Notes under the pieces: generated by a model
Told to the model about the DNA's origin: nothing
The model's database searches: none
The model's input: the letters and a program-made list of their open reading frames with translations, nothing else
Part shown: positions 24,090 to 32,733 of the stretch, piece by piece
How positions within the stretch are numbered: position 1 is the first letter of the stretch
Layout: every line of letters starts with the position of its first letter
Made by a program: the position numbers and the translations under genes
Assembly: GCF_029962605.1 (NCBI RefSeq)
Contig: NZ_CP124750.1
Span: 3,100,001-3,164,000, forward strand
Source of the DNA: Serratia sarumanii
GTDB taxonomy: Bacteria > Pseudomonadota > Gammaproteobacteria > Enterobacterales > Enterobacteriaceae
Reading direction: 5' to 3'
Length of the DNA: 64,000 nt

Positions 24090-25097
24090 ATGTCAACAAA
24101 TGCAGCGCTGCCCGGTACGATGAAAGCGATTGAAATCAGCCAGCCGGGCGCCCCCGAGGTTCTGGTCGTCGCTGAACGCCCGGTGCCGGTTCCGCAAGCG
24201 GGCCAACTTCTGGTGAAAATCGCCGCCGCCGGCGTTAACCGCCCCGACGTGCTGCAGCGCCAGGGGAACTATGCGCCGCCGCCCGGCGCCTCGGATATCC
24301 CCGGCCTGGAAATTGCCGGCGAAGTGGTGGCCACTGGGGAAGGCGTGACCCGCTTCGCGCCCGGCGATCGGGTTTGCGCCCTCATCGCCGGCGGCGGCTA
24401 TGCCGAATACTGCACCGTGCATGAAAGCAATGCGCTGCCCGTTCCGGCGGGCCTGAGCCTGACCGAGGCCGCCGCGCTGCCGGAAACCTTCTTTACCGTC
24501 TGGGTCAACGTGTTCCAGCGCGGCCACCTCAAAGCCGGCGAGACCGTGTTGATCCATGGCGGCACCTCCGGCATCGGCACGGTCGCCACCATGCTGGCAA
24601 AGGCCTTCTGCGCTCAGGTGATCACCACCGTCGGCTCCGAAGAGAAACGACAGGCCAGCCTGGCGCTGGGCGCCGACGTGGCGATTAATTACCGCAGCGA
24701 AGACTTTGTCGCACGCACCAAAGACGCCACCAACGGTAAAGGCGCCGACGTTATCGTCGACCTGATCGCAGGCGATTATGTAGCCAAAAACTATCAGGCC
24801 GCGGCGATGGAAGGCCGCATCGTGCAAATCGGCACGCAAAACGGCGTGGTGAAAGAGCTCAATCTGATGCCGCTGCTGTTGAAACGCCTGACCCATACCG
24901 GTTCGACGCTGCGTTCGCGCAGCGTGGCGGACAAAGCGCAGATCGCCGCCGAGCTGCGCGAGAAGGTTTGGCCGCTGCTGGAGCGCGGCGTGCTGAAGCC
25001 GCAAATTTTTAAAACCTTCCCGCTTGAGCAGGCCGCCGCCGCGCATGCGCTGATGGAGTCCAGCGAGCACATCGGCAAGATCATGCTGACGTTCTGA
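24090..25097 (+). CDS. NAD(P)H:quinone oxidoreductase, PIG3/Qor family
   Basis: A 335-residue medium-chain reductase without the alcohol-dehydrogenase zinc ligands. The N-terminal GroES-like part has GVNRPDVLQRQGNYAPPPGASDIPGLEIAGEV in segments. The Rossmann part has the cofactor motif ETVLIHGGTSGIGTVATMLAK and later VDLIAGDYVAKNY. This matches the TP53I3 (PIG3) type, which reduces quinones with NADPH. The start at 24090 has GAGGAGAG just upstream; an in-frame start at 24039 lacks one. It converges with a PRISE-type gene across a terminator. Confidence 0.92.
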   Translation: MSTNAALPGTMKAIEISQPGAPEVLVVAERPVPVPQAGQLLVKIAAAGVNRPDVLQRQGNYAPPPGASDIPGLEIAGEVVATGEGVTRFAPGDRVCALIAGGGYAEYCTVHESNALPVPAGLSLTEAAALPETFFTVWVNVFQRGHLKAGETVLIHGGTSGIGTVATMLAKAFCAQVITTVGSEEKRQASLALGADVAINYRSEDFVARTKDATNGKGADVIVDLIAGDYVAKNYQAAAMEGRIVQIGTQNGVVKELNLMPLLLKRLTHTGSTLRSRSVADKAQIAAELREKVWPLLERGVLKPQIFKTFPLEQAAAAHALMESSEHIGKIMLTF

Positions 25098-25102
25098 CCT
25101 CA

Positions 25103-25128
25103 TTCCCCGCGGCCGGTGCTGCGGGGAA
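25103..25128. terminator. Bidirectional hairpin between the oxidoreductase genes
   Basis: TTCCCCGC and GCGGGGAA pair with a 10-nt loop between two convergent stop codons. It lacks a T-run but is well placed to end both transcripts. Confidence 0.6.
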
Positions 25129-25141
25129 ACCGATGCCACGC

Positions 25142-26194
25142 TCAGGGGATGATGCCGCGACGGCGGAACTCATCGAACAGCGAGAAAAACATGGCTTCGG
25201 TTTCGACGAACTGATGGAAACCGAAGCGCCGCGCCTTGCTGCCGTCCGCGAACATGTCATAGTCCCAGGAAAAGACGAAATCGGCGAAGCGCCAGCCGGC
25301 CACCGCGCGATAGTCCGGTTCAGCCAATTGGTGCCGCTGCACCAGCTCGCGCCACAGCGGCGCTTTGTCCGCCATCATGCTCTCCAGCGGCATCGGCAGC
25401 GGCGGCGCACATTCCAGCCCAAAGTAAGCGGCGATTTTCGGCCACATCTCGCTCCAGCGAAACAGATCGCCGTTGTTGATATTAAATGCCTGATTGGCCG
25501 CCGCCGGCTCGGTCGCCGCCCACAGCGTGGCGCGCGCCAACAGCCCGGCGTCGGTCATTTCCAGCAGGCTGTGGTAAGCGCCCGGTTTACCGGGGAAGCG
25601 CAGCGGCAACCCGAGCGCTTTGCTGATCGACGCGTAAACCGCGATGCTTAACGCCAGATTCATCGGATTGCCGAGGGAGAAGCCCCCCACCACGCTCGGG
25701 CGAATGGCGCTCCAGCGCCAGCGCTTGCCGACCTGCCGCTGCGCCAGATACTGTTGCTGCGCCACGTTAAACTCCGGCGGCATATGCCCGGCGTCGCTTT
25801 CGCGCGCCGGCGTTTTAAACGGCCCCAAATGCGCGCCATACACCTTATAGCCCTGCATCAGACTGATGTGCTCCAACGCCGGTGCGGCCGGCTCCAGCCC
25901 CTCGACAACGTGTTGCAACATCTGCAGGTTCGGCGCCACCAGTCCCGCCCAGTCCGGCGCATCCTGATAGGCGGCATAGAAAACGTGGCTAATCGCGCTC
26001 AGCGGCCGCAGCGCGTCGCGCGTCGCCGCCGCATCCAGCAGATCAACCTGCAGGTGGCGCACCCCCGGCGCCGGTTGCCCACCCCGGCGCGAGACGCCCA
26101 CCACTTGCCAGCCCTGGCCGGTCAGCTCCTCAATCAATCGGCGCCCAATCACGCCATTGGCGCCGATCACCAATGCCTGTCGCTTTGCATTCAT
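25142..26194 (-). CDS. PRISE-type SDR reductase (progesterone 5-beta-reductase/iridoid-synthase-like)
   Basis: A 350-residue extended short-chain dehydrogenase. The N-terminal NADP motif is VIGANGVIGRRLIEEL with the following SRRG typical of the PRISE group. The middle contains LMQGYKVYGAHLGPF, with a Tyr-x-x-x in the PRISE-type active site, and RPSVVGGFSLGNPMN. The family reduces enones such as progesterone in plants; bacterial substrates are mostly unknown. It is divergent from a LysR regulator (110 bp between starts) that probably controls it. Confidence 0.85.
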   Translation of the reverse strand: MNAKRQALVIGANGVIGRRLIEELTGQGWQVVGVSRRGGQPAPGVRHLQVDLLDAAATRDALRPLSAISHVFYAAYQDAPDWAGLVAPNLQMLQHVVEGLEPAAPALEHISLMQGYKVYGAHLGPFKTPARESDAGHMPPEFNVAQQQYLAQRQVGKRWRWSAIRPSVVGGFSLGNPMNLALSIAVYASISKALGLPLRFPGKPGAYHSLLEMTDAGLLARATLWAATEPAAANQAFNINNGDLFRWSEMWPKIAAYFGLECAPPLPMPLESMMADKAPLWRELVQRHQLAEPDYRAVAGWRFADFVFSWDYDMFADGSKARRFGFHQFVETEAMFFSLFDEFRRRGIIP

Positions 26195-26304
26195 CTTGCC
26201 ACTCCTCAGGTTGTCGATGCCCTGAGTGTTATTGATTAGCGATGCTTGCGGTAGAGCAGTATTAGCACTAACACTTATAAGAAAAATCTATAGGGAAGAT
26301 CGAC

Positions 26305-27237
26305 ATGGATAAACTGAGCGCAATGAAAACCTTTATGCGGGTGGCGGAACTGGGCAGCCTGTCGGCCGCCGCTCGCGATCTGCGTTTGACGCAGCCGGCG
26401 GTCAGTCAGCAAATCGCTGCCCTGGAGCAGCGACTGGGAGCCCAGCTGCTGTTTCGCAGCACCCGGGCGGTCACCCTGACCGATGCCGGCAGCGGTTATT
26501 ATCAGCGCCTCAAACCGATTCTGGCGGCGGTCGACGAAGCGGAAGAGGCGTTGCACGGCCAGCGCCACCAGTTGCAGGGCAATCTGCGCATTCACGCCCC
26601 GACCGGGTTCGGGCAGTTGCACGTCACACCGCTGGCCATCGCTTTCCAGCAGCGCCATCCGAACCTCGCCATCGAGCTGCTGCTGGACGATCGCCTCGCC
26701 GACGTGATCGGCGAAGGCATCGACGTGGCGTTGCGTTTCGGTGAACTGCATGCGCCCGGCATGGTGGCGAAACGTTTGGGCGAGCTGCAGCGCCTGCTGG
26801 TGGCGTCACCGGCCTATCTGGCCAGGCATGGCACGCCGCGTTCCCCGGCGGAGTTGGCGAAACATGCACACATTCGTTACAGCGGCCTGAACGACGGCGA
26901 TACGCTCACCCTGTTCGGCCCGCACGGCCCCGAGACGGTTGCTCTGCGGCCCACGTTCCGCGCCAACAATACGCTATCCCTGCTGGCCGCCATTGAGGTT
27001 GGGGCCGGCATCGGCGGCGCTCAACGGCCTTTAATCGCCGAACAGCTGGCGACGGGGGCATTGGTGCCCGTTTTGCCGGAATACCGCTACTCGCCCATGG
27101 CGCTGCACGCGGTCTATCCCGCCTTGCGTTTTATTCCGGAGAAAGTGCGCGCCTGGGTGGTGCATCTGCAGCAGGCGTTGACGACGATCGAGGGGATCAG
27201 CGGAGTGAATGCCCCCGGCCAGACACCGGGAGCCTAA
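26305..27237 (+). CDS. LysR-family regulator
   Basis: A 310-residue LysR protein: HTH about residues 5-62 (MKTFMRVAELGSLSAAARDL, RLTQPAVSQQIAALEQRLG) and a C-terminal effector domain typical of the CrgA/DhcR branch (HIRYSGLNDGDT, AIEVGAGIGGAQRPLIAEQL). It is divergent from the PRISE-type reductase and probably regulates that gene and itself; the intergenic GTATTAGCACTAACAC is a possible site. The C-terminal tail NAPGQTPGA is unstructured. Confidence 0.87.
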   Translation: MDKLSAMKTFMRVAELGSLSAAARDLRLTQPAVSQQIAALEQRLGAQLLFRSTRAVTLTDAGSGYYQRLKPILAAVDEAEEALHGQRHQLQGNLRIHAPTGFGQLHVTPLAIAFQQRHPNLAIELLLDDRLADVIGEGIDVALRFGELHAPGMVAKRLGELQRLLVASPAYLARHGTPRSPAELAKHAHIRYSGLNDGDTLTLFGPHGPETVALRPTFRANNTLSLLAAIEVGAGIGGAQRPLIAEQLATGALVPVLPEYRYSPMALHAVYPALRFIPEKVRAWVVHLQQALTTIEGISGVNAPGQTPGA

Positions 27238-27240
27238 TCA

Positions 27241-27630
27241 TTATTTGAACAGTTTACCGACCATGTCGCCCAGCTCGTTGCTGTCTTGCTGCACTTCACC
27301 GTTTGGCGAGGCGGCATCGGTGACCGTTGGCAAGAACTGTGCAATGGTGCTGGACGCCTGAGCCGGATCGATACCCAGCTTTTCAGCCAGTTGGTTGATG
27401 GCGTCGCTACCCAACGCCTGCTGTACGTGATCGCCGGTAATCGGCTGATTTTCGCCATTGCCGAGCCAGGAACCGACGATATCGCCGAACTGCCCCTGAC
27501 GGAATTTGTCCAAAATGGCCTGCAGGCCGCCTTGTTGCTCGACCCACTGCATAATGGCGATGTAGTCGATGCCTTTGCCGTTGGCGCCGCCGCCCAGAAT
27601 GTTACCCAATACGCTATCGAACAGACCCAT
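27241..27630 (-). CDS. yidB: YidB-family protein (DUF937)
   Basis: A 129-residue protein that matches E. coli YidB: MGLFDSVLGNILGGG, then GGLQAILDKFRQGQFGDIVGSW and QPITGDHVQQALGSD, ending in LGDMVGKLF. It is glycine-rich, helical and soluble; the function is unknown. AGGGG precedes the ATG. It converges with the LysR gene (stops 3 bp apart) and follows the GlsB-like gene, which has its own terminator. Confidence 0.88.
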   Translation of the reverse strand: MGLFDSVLGNILGGGANGKGIDYIAIMQWVEQQGGLQAILDKFRQGQFGDIVGSWLGNGENQPITGDHVQQALGSDAINQLAEKLGIDPAQASSTIAQFLPTVTDAASPNGEVQQDSNELGDMVGKLFK

Positions 27631-27685
27631 GATATTCCCCTTTCAGCGAGTGCGGACTGCGCCGCGCCGCCGGATTGATTTCACG

Positions 27686-27708
27686 AAAAAGGGCCGCCGC
27701 GGCGACCC
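27686..27708 (-). terminator. Intrinsic terminator after the GlsB-like gene
   Basis: On the minus strand a GC-rich stem, GGGTCGCC paired with GGCGGCCC around GCGG, is followed by five T residues. It lies 18 bp after the GlsB-like stop and separates that gene from yidB. Confidence 0.7.
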
Positions 27709-27725
27709 TGTTGAGCAATGGCTGC

Positions 27726-27974
27726 TTAGCCTTTGATCTTCCTGTAGACAAAAAGCACCACCAGGGCGCCGATTACTGCCACCACAAAGCTGCCCAGGTT
27801 AAAACCGTCAACGCGGCCCATACCGAAGAAGGTGCTGATATAGCCGCCGACTACGGCGCCCACGACCCCCAATATAACGGTCACAATAAAGCCGCCGCCG
27901 TCTTTGCCCGGCATAATCCACTTGGCCAGGATACCGGCGATTAAACCAAAAATGATCCAGGAAATGATGCCCAT
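27726..27974 (-). CDS. GlsB/YeaQ/YmgE-family membrane protein
   Basis: An 82-residue protein with three hydrophobic helices (about 3-20, 29-50, 58-77) and glycine-rich motifs GLIAGILAKWIMPGKDGGGF and LGVVGAVVGGYI, the transglycosylase-associated (GlsB/YeaQ) family, usually linked to general stress. The ATG at 27974 with GGGAG upstream gives the usual family length; the longer frame to 28055 overlaps the gene before it. It is 14 bp after the DUF883-like gene and likely co-transcribed with it. Confidence 0.9.
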   Translation of the reverse strand: MGIISWIIFGLIAGILAKWIMPGKDGGGFIVTVILGVVGAVVGGYISTFFGMGRVDGFNLGSFVVAVIGALVVLFVYRKIKG

Positions 27975-27988
27975 CTTTACTCTCCCTA

Positions 27989-28186
27989 TTACCTTTTGCC
28001 TAACAGAAATCCTATTACCAGGCCCACGACGGCGCCGGCGCCTATCCCCGCCCAAGGGTTATCCTTGATGCAGGCACATGATTGCTCGAGCGCTGCCTTT
28101 ACGCCGCTGCGCACTTCGCAGGCGGTGGTTTTCACGTAGTCGCTCGGTTGCTCAACACCGTTTAGATCGTCATTTTCATATGACAT
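27989..28186 (-). CDS. DUF883-family membrane-anchored protein (ElaB/YqjD-like)
   Basis: A 65-residue protein with a hydrophilic helix and a C-terminal membrane anchor, NPWAGIGAGAVVGLVIGFLLGKR, the hallmark of the ElaB/YqjD/YgaM group. E. coli members bind inactive ribosomes at the inner membrane in stationary phase and are usually about 100 residues, so this one is short at the N-terminus. AAGGA lies 5 nt before the ATG. It is the first gene of a two-gene stress-type unit with the GlsB-like gene. Confidence 0.85.
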   Translation of the reverse strand: MSYENDDLNGVEQPSDYVKTTACEVRSGVKAALEQSCACIKDNPWAGIGAGAVVGLVIGFLLGKR

Positions 28187-28465
28187 GTCAAATCCTTACA
28201 GACCAACCCTCTGAGAATCTCGTCACATGTTTCGCGCCAGGCGCCGTCCGCTCCGCGATCTTGCTCTGGGCAACCTGCCCGCTGCCGCTCAATGCAGAGG
28301 CGTACGGCGACAAACGCATAACTTCACACTATGACTATAGTAAAAAATCAGCGGTTTACCCATTTCCGTCCGTCTGAATTTCACCGTACAAAAAACGATC
28401 TGATTTCATCCTGCTGTCATCTCGCGAGGCTAAACTTTAAACAAATCCTCCTGGAGGAAACGCCG

Positions 28466-28555
28466 ATGTTCAATGCCCCTTTTGTCCTGATTCTCGCGCT
28501 ACTGTACGCACTGGCCGCCGTTTGGGACGGTTCCGCTGCGTTATTGTTTCATTAA
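28466..28555 (+). CDS. 29-residue single-helix membrane protein
   Basis: MFNAPFVLILALLYALAAVW is nearly all hydrophobic and forms one transmembrane helix; the rest is DGSAALLFH. GGAGG lies 8 nt before the ATG. No family was recognised. It is one of three very small membrane proteins in this part of the window (with those at 23464 and 30347). The gaps on either side (28187-28465, 28556-28812) show no other gene. Confidence 0.55.
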   Translation: MFNAPFVLILALLYALAAVWDGSAALLFH

Positions 28556-28812
28556 GGTTACATAGCAGTTGTCACTTTTGCGATGCGCTTAATTGTGTCT
28601 TTATTTTTCAATTTCGCCAGTCGTTTGAAATAGCGTAAAATATCTGCCATTCCCTCGGTAAAAATCCTATCTCTCCCCGTTTTTCGCCTGCGCTTAACTA
28701 AAGCGTAAAAAAGCATTAATGGAAAATCCTATTTAGCTCAGAATGTTCTACCATTCGCCCTATGAAAATTTGGGTTAAGGTCCCATTGGAAAAACAAGGA
28801 ATCACAGGAAAA

Positions 28813-29733
28813 ATGCTTTCTAACCAACGCTTTGAGCGCGAATTCTTGCGCCCTCGTTATTGGTTGCTGTGGATAGGGCTGGGAATACTCTATCTCTTGG
28901 TATTACTGCCCTACCCGCTCATTTATCGACTCGGACACGGCCTTGGCAGAATAGCCATGCGCCTGATGAAACGCCGGGTAAAAATAGCGCGCCGCAATTT
29001 AGAGCTCTGCTTCCCCGCAATGCCCGCCGCCGAGCGCGAGGCGCTGATCGTCAAAAATTTTGAGTCCGTCGGTATGGGCCTGTTCGAAGTCGGCATGGCC
29101 TGGTTCTGGCCCGACTGGCGCATCGCCCGCTGGTTCCAGGTGAGCGGCATGGAAAACATGCGGCTGGCGCGTCAGGGCGGCAAAGGCGTTCTGCTGATCG
29201 GTCTGCATTTTCTGACGCTGGAACTGGGCGCGCGCATTTTCGGCATGCAAAACCCCGGCATCGGCGTGCATCGCCCGCACAACAACAGGCTGATGGAGTG
29301 GGTACAAACCCGCGGCCGGCTGCGCTCGAATAAATTCATGCTCGATCGTAAAGATATCAAAGGCATGATCCGCAACCTGAAACAGGGCGAAATCCTGTGG
29401 TACGCGCCGGATCACGATTATGGGCCGCAAAGCAGCGTGTTCGCGCCGCTCTTCGCCGTGGAAAATGCCGCCACGACCACCGGAACCTTTATCCTGGCGC
29501 GCATGGGACGGCCGTCGATCGTGCCTTTCGTGCCGCGCCGCCTGCCAGATGCTCAGGGCTATGAGTTGATCGTGCAGCCGCCGTTGACGGACTTCCCGCT
29601 GGATGATGAAACGCGCGCGGCGGCCAAGATGAACCGCGTGGTGGAAGAACAGGTGCTGCTGGCCCCCGATCAGTACATGTGGCTGCACCGCCGCTTTAAA
29701 ACCCGCCCAGCCGGCGAGCCGTCGCTGTATTGA
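28813..29733 (+). CDS. lpxL: Lipid A secondary acyltransferase (LpxL/LpxP)
   Basis: A 306-residue inner-membrane acyltransferase that adds a secondary acyl chain (laurate or palmitoleate in E. coli) to Kdo2-lipid IVA. N-terminal [31 protein letters not shown] is the membrane anchor. The catalytic HX4(D/E) motif is [39 protein letters not shown] and [12 protein letters not shown] follow, the LpxL/LpxP signature set. Similarity appears higher to LpxL than LpxP, but fatty-acid choice cannot be read. The start at 28813 has AGGA upstream. The AT-rich leader may carry regulation. Confidence 0.93.
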   Translation: MLSNQRFEREFLRPRYWLLWIGLGILYLLVLLPYPLIYRLGHGLGRIAMRLMKRRVKIARRNLELCFPAMPAAEREALIVKNFESVGMGLFEVGMAWFWPDWRIARWFQVSGMENMRLARQGGKGVLLIGLHFLTLELGARIFGMQNPGIGVHRPHNNRLMEWVQTRGRLRSNKFMLDRKDIKGMIRNLKQGEILWYAPDHDYGPQSSVFAPLFAVENAATTTGTFILARMGRPSIVPFVPRRLPDAQGYELIVQPPLTDFPLDDETRAAAKMNRVVEEQVLLAPDQYMWLHRRFKTRPAGEPSLY

Positions 29734-29741
29734 CCGCCCTT

Positions 29742-29775
29742 GCGCCTTCGCCCGTCATGCCGGCGGCGAAGGCGC
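29742..29775 (+). terminator. Hairpin after the lpxL-like gene
   Basis: GCGCCTTCGCC pairs exactly with GGCGAAGGCGC over 12 nt, starting 9 nt past the stop codon. It is an 11-bp GC-rich stem without a T-run. Confidence 0.6.
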
Positions 29776-29911
29776 ACTCACCTCGCACAAGCATTCTGCG
29801 CCAGGGGAACTACACTAATAAGTCACCGACGGCAATTATTGCCGCCAGCAACCATTTCTTCCTGCCCGAGGGCCGGTCGTTGCCTGTCGAGCCACAACCG
29901 AGGTCAATGTC

Positions 29912-30331
29912 ATGCTGGTACAACCCTATCTGTTTTTCAGCGGTAACTGTGAGCAAGCGATTAACTTCTACGAACAGCAGTTGAATGCCAAAATTGAAAT
30001 GGTCATGCGCTATAAAGACATGCCCGAAGAAGCCCGGCAAGACGGGCCGCAGGACGTCAATCCGGAGGCGATCATGCATGCGCGCCTGCTGATCGGCGAC
30101 GGCGTACTGATGGCCTCCGACGGCTGCCCGCAAGATGACGGCGGCGGCGCTTCTCATAAAGGCTTCTCGCTGTCGCTGAACCCCAGCGATGCGGAACAAG
30201 GACGCAAACTGTTCGACAATCTGGCGCAGGGCGGCCAGGTGACGATGCCTTACCAAGCCACCTTCTGGGCCAAAGGCTTTGGCATGCTGACCGACAAATT
30301 CGGCGTCAACTGGATGATCAACGTCGAATAA
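29912..30331 (+). CDS. VOC-family protein (PhnB/YjdN-like)
   Basis: A 139-residue glyoxalase-fold protein similar to E. coli YjdN: VQPYLFFSGNCEQAINFYEQQLNAK at the N-terminus, then HARLLIGDGVLMASDG, KGFSLSLNPSD and the C-terminal FWAKGFGMLTDKFGVNWMINV. PhnB-type proteins usually lack the metal ligands of true glyoxalase I, and the biochemical role is unclear. It is soluble and cytoplasmic. It appears monocistronic. Confidence 0.88.
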   Translation: MLVQPYLFFSGNCEQAINFYEQQLNAKIEMVMRYKDMPEEARQDGPQDVNPEAIMHARLLIGDGVLMASDGCPQDDGGGASHKGFSLSLNPSDAEQGRKLFDNLAQGGQVTMPYQATFWAKGFGMLTDKFGVNWMINVE

Positions 30332-30346
30332 CCCGTCATGGCGCCG

Positions 30347-30541
30347 CTAGCCATAGCGGTGCCAGTCATACGCCGCCTTGGCGAACAGCACGAACAGCAG
30401 CGCCAACAGCGCCAATCCCAACCGCCAATAGGGCGACCGGCGCCGCCGCCAGGCGAAGTACATCATCACCGCCAGCGTCCCCAGCGTAAGGGGGTAATAC
30501 ACCGCCAGCGTCAGTAAAGTGATAATGATGTAATCCGACAT
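30347..30541 (-). CDS. 64-residue two-helix membrane protein
   Basis: The product has two hydrophobic segments (about 5-29 and 42-56) separated by the basic AWRRRRSPYWR loop, so both ends would be periplasmic and the loop cytoplasmic. No motif or family was recognised. It is convergent with the VOC gene and divergent from the diguanylate cyclase gene 160 bp away. Confidence 0.6.
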   Translation of the reverse strand: MSDYIIITLLTLAVYYPLTLGTLAVMMYFAWRRRRSPYWRLGLALLALLFVLFAKAAYDWHRYG

Positions 30542-30701
30542 GGCTTTTTCACTCCGCTGTGTTCACCCCGCCGCTGATACGGGGTGCAAACGCCCTTTCT
30601 CGCTATCGCCACGTTAGGGGCTAGAGGTCTGGCGCATTTATGCATAAAATATAAGATTGCTCTTAACTCAAATTGAATAGTAATCAAACAACAAGGGTGA
30701 C

Positions 30702-32255
30702 ATGACTCAGCAGCAACCCATACAGGATGCCGTGCCGGCGCGCAGCGTTAAAAGCTCCCCATTATTATTTCAGGCCGGCGTGTTTGTCATCATCGTTGCC
30801 GCCACGCTGATCCTCTTTAACAGCTGGCAAATCTGGAACGCGCATCAGCGCGATCTGCGCAGCGCCGAGCATGAGTCCGCCAACCTCGCCCGCTCGCTGG
30901 CGCAGCATGCCGACGATACTTTCATGCAGGTGGACGGCAACCTGCTCGATCTGACCGAACGTCTCCAAACCGACGGGTTGGGCCCATCGCAGCTGACGCG
31001 GCTGCAGCGCGTCATGCAGACGCAGGTCGGCAACCTGCCGCAGCTGCACGGGCTGTTTCTCTACGATGCACGCGGCCGCTGGCTGGCGACCTCCTCGGGC
31101 AAATTCATCAAGAACGCCAACAACGCCGATCGCGATTACTTCAAATACCATCAAAACCGCGACGGCGGCGGCCTGTACATCGGCAAGGTGATCCGCAGCC
31201 GCACCACCGGCGATCTGATCATTCCCGTTTCGCGGCGTTTCAACAACCCGGACGGCAGCTTTGGCGGCGTGGTGCTGGCGACGCTGTACGTCGATTATTT
31301 CCGCCAGTTTTACGACAGCTTCGCCCTCAATACCGACGCCTCACTGAACCTGCTGCTGGCGGACGGCACTATCCTTTACCGCCGCCCTTACTCGGCGGCG
31401 TCGATCGGTAAAAACATCGCCAAGGGCGTGCTGTTCAGCGAAATTTTGCCGCATTCGGAATTCGGCAACGCCACCATCACCTCGCTGTACGACAAAGTGG
31501 AGCGCATCTACGGCTATTCGCGGGTCAACCGCTTTCCGCTGGTGATCGCCGCCGGGTTGTCGAAACGCGACGCGCTGGCGGACTGGCGCACCGACGCCGG
31601 TCTGTTCGCCGCCGGTGGCCTCTCGCTGCTGATGATCCTGTTGGCGATGGGCATGGTGCTGCTGCGGCAAATCAAGCACAGCATGCAAACCGAAGCCGAG
31701 CTGATGCGCACCCGCGATCAGTTGACCAGCATCAACCAGATGCTCGAAGAGCTGGCGCTGCTGGACGGCCTGACCGGGCTGGCCAACCGCCGCCAGTTTG
31801 ATATCGCGCTGAAGAACGAGCTGGCGCGGGCTTCGCGCAACTACCGCAGCGTGGCGCTGCTGATGCTGGATATCGACTATTTCAAACAGTACAACGACAG
31901 TTACGGCCACGTCGCCGGTGACCAGTGCCTGCAGCAGATCGGCCAAACGCTCAAAGGGTTGGCCTGCCGCAGCAACGACGTCCTGGCGCGCTACGGCGGC
32001 GAAGAGATGGGGATTATCCTGCCGGATACCGACGTGCAAGGCGCACTGATTTTCGCCGAGCGCGTTATCAACGCGGTGCGCGATCTGAAAATTCCGCATC
32101 AGGGCAACCCGCACGGCATCGTTACCATCAGCATTGGCATCTGCGCCAAAGTGCCGCATATGTATAACGATACGCCGATCAGCTTTATCAATGAGGCGGA
32201 CAGTGCGTTGTATCAGGCCAAGAAAAAAGGCAAAAACTGCATTTACGGCGCTTAA
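30702..32255 (+). CDS. Membrane diguanylate cyclase with periplasmic dCache sensor
   Basis: A 517-residue protein that should make c-di-GMP. TM1 is about 22-44; the periplasmic region to about 300 is a double Cache domain with NADRDYFKYH, a typical ligand-pocket motif; TM2 is about 305-325; a short helical linker leads to a GGDEF domain (about 350-515). The active site reads RYGGEEMG, so the last position is Met instead of Phe. The RSND five residues before GGEEM is a product-inhibition I-site. LLDGLTGLANRRQFD and YHV-like YGHVAGDQCLQ are standard. Monocistronic. Confidence 0.93.
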   Translation: MTQQQPIQDAVPARSVKSSPLLFQAGVFVIIVAATLILFNSWQIWNAHQRDLRSAEHESANLARSLAQHADDTFMQVDGNLLDLTERLQTDGLGPSQLTRLQRVMQTQVGNLPQLHGLFLYDARGRWLATSSGKFIKNANNADRDYFKYHQNRDGGGLYIGKVIRSRTTGDLIIPVSRRFNNPDGSFGGVVLATLYVDYFRQFYDSFALNTDASLNLLLADGTILYRRPYSAASIGKNIAKGVLFSEILPHSEFGNATITSLYDKVERIYGYSRVNRFPLVIAAGLSKRDALADWRTDAGLFAAGGLSLLMILLAMGMVLLRQIKHSMQTEAELMRTRDQLTSINQMLEELALLDGLTGLANRRQFDIALKNELARASRNYRSVALLMLDIDYFKQYNDSYGHVAGDQCLQQIGQTLKGLACRSNDVLARYGGEEMGIILPDTDVQGALIFAERVINAVRDLKIPHQGNPHGIVTISIGICAKVPHMYNDTPISFINEADSALYQAKKKGKNCIYGA

Positions 32256-32260
32256 CCAAT

Positions 32261-32291
32261 AATCGGGTCACCAAGATTTGGCGGCCCGATT
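32261..32291 (+). terminator. Terminator of the diguanylate cyclase gene
   Basis: AATCGGG and CCCGATT pair across 17 nt, just after the stop codon, followed by TTATT. The rest of the 32256-32733 gap is AT-rich and contains a second small AGGCA/TGCCT hairpin with six T residues at 32432-32451 and no convincing gene. Confidence 0.55.
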
Positions 32292-32733
32292 TATTCGCCA
32301 GAAAAATGAAGTAGTTCCCTCGCGAAACATTATTTCACCGGTTTACCCTGCACGCTGAATAAAATAACGGAAATAATAAGCAGTATATTCATTTTCATTA
32401 CAATTCAATAAGATAAAACACGCCATCCAGCAGGCAATTTGTGCCTTTTTTGATTATTCGTGCCTATACCTCGCCTCGTTTATACCCCGTTTACTTTTCA
32501 TTGGCATTGCCGGTGATACCCTTATCAGGATTATTCTATCTATCAGGAAGCCATCGCACGCTTCGGCGCATTGCGCCCTGCTGATACAGCCATAATAGAA
32601 CCCACAAATTTCACGTTGCCATTGGGCGGCCTGCTGACGCCGCTCCAGCCAGCCACTGCGCAAGCCAGTGCAGCCAATCACGCGGCAACCTGAGAGGCAG
32701 GAATAAAGCGATATAGATTTGCAAGGAGATCTC

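Noticed and set aside
32432..32451. Small AGGCA/TGCCT hairpin with T-run as an sRNA terminator
   Set aside because: The stem is only 5 bp, and no promoter or second structure supports a separate RNA.
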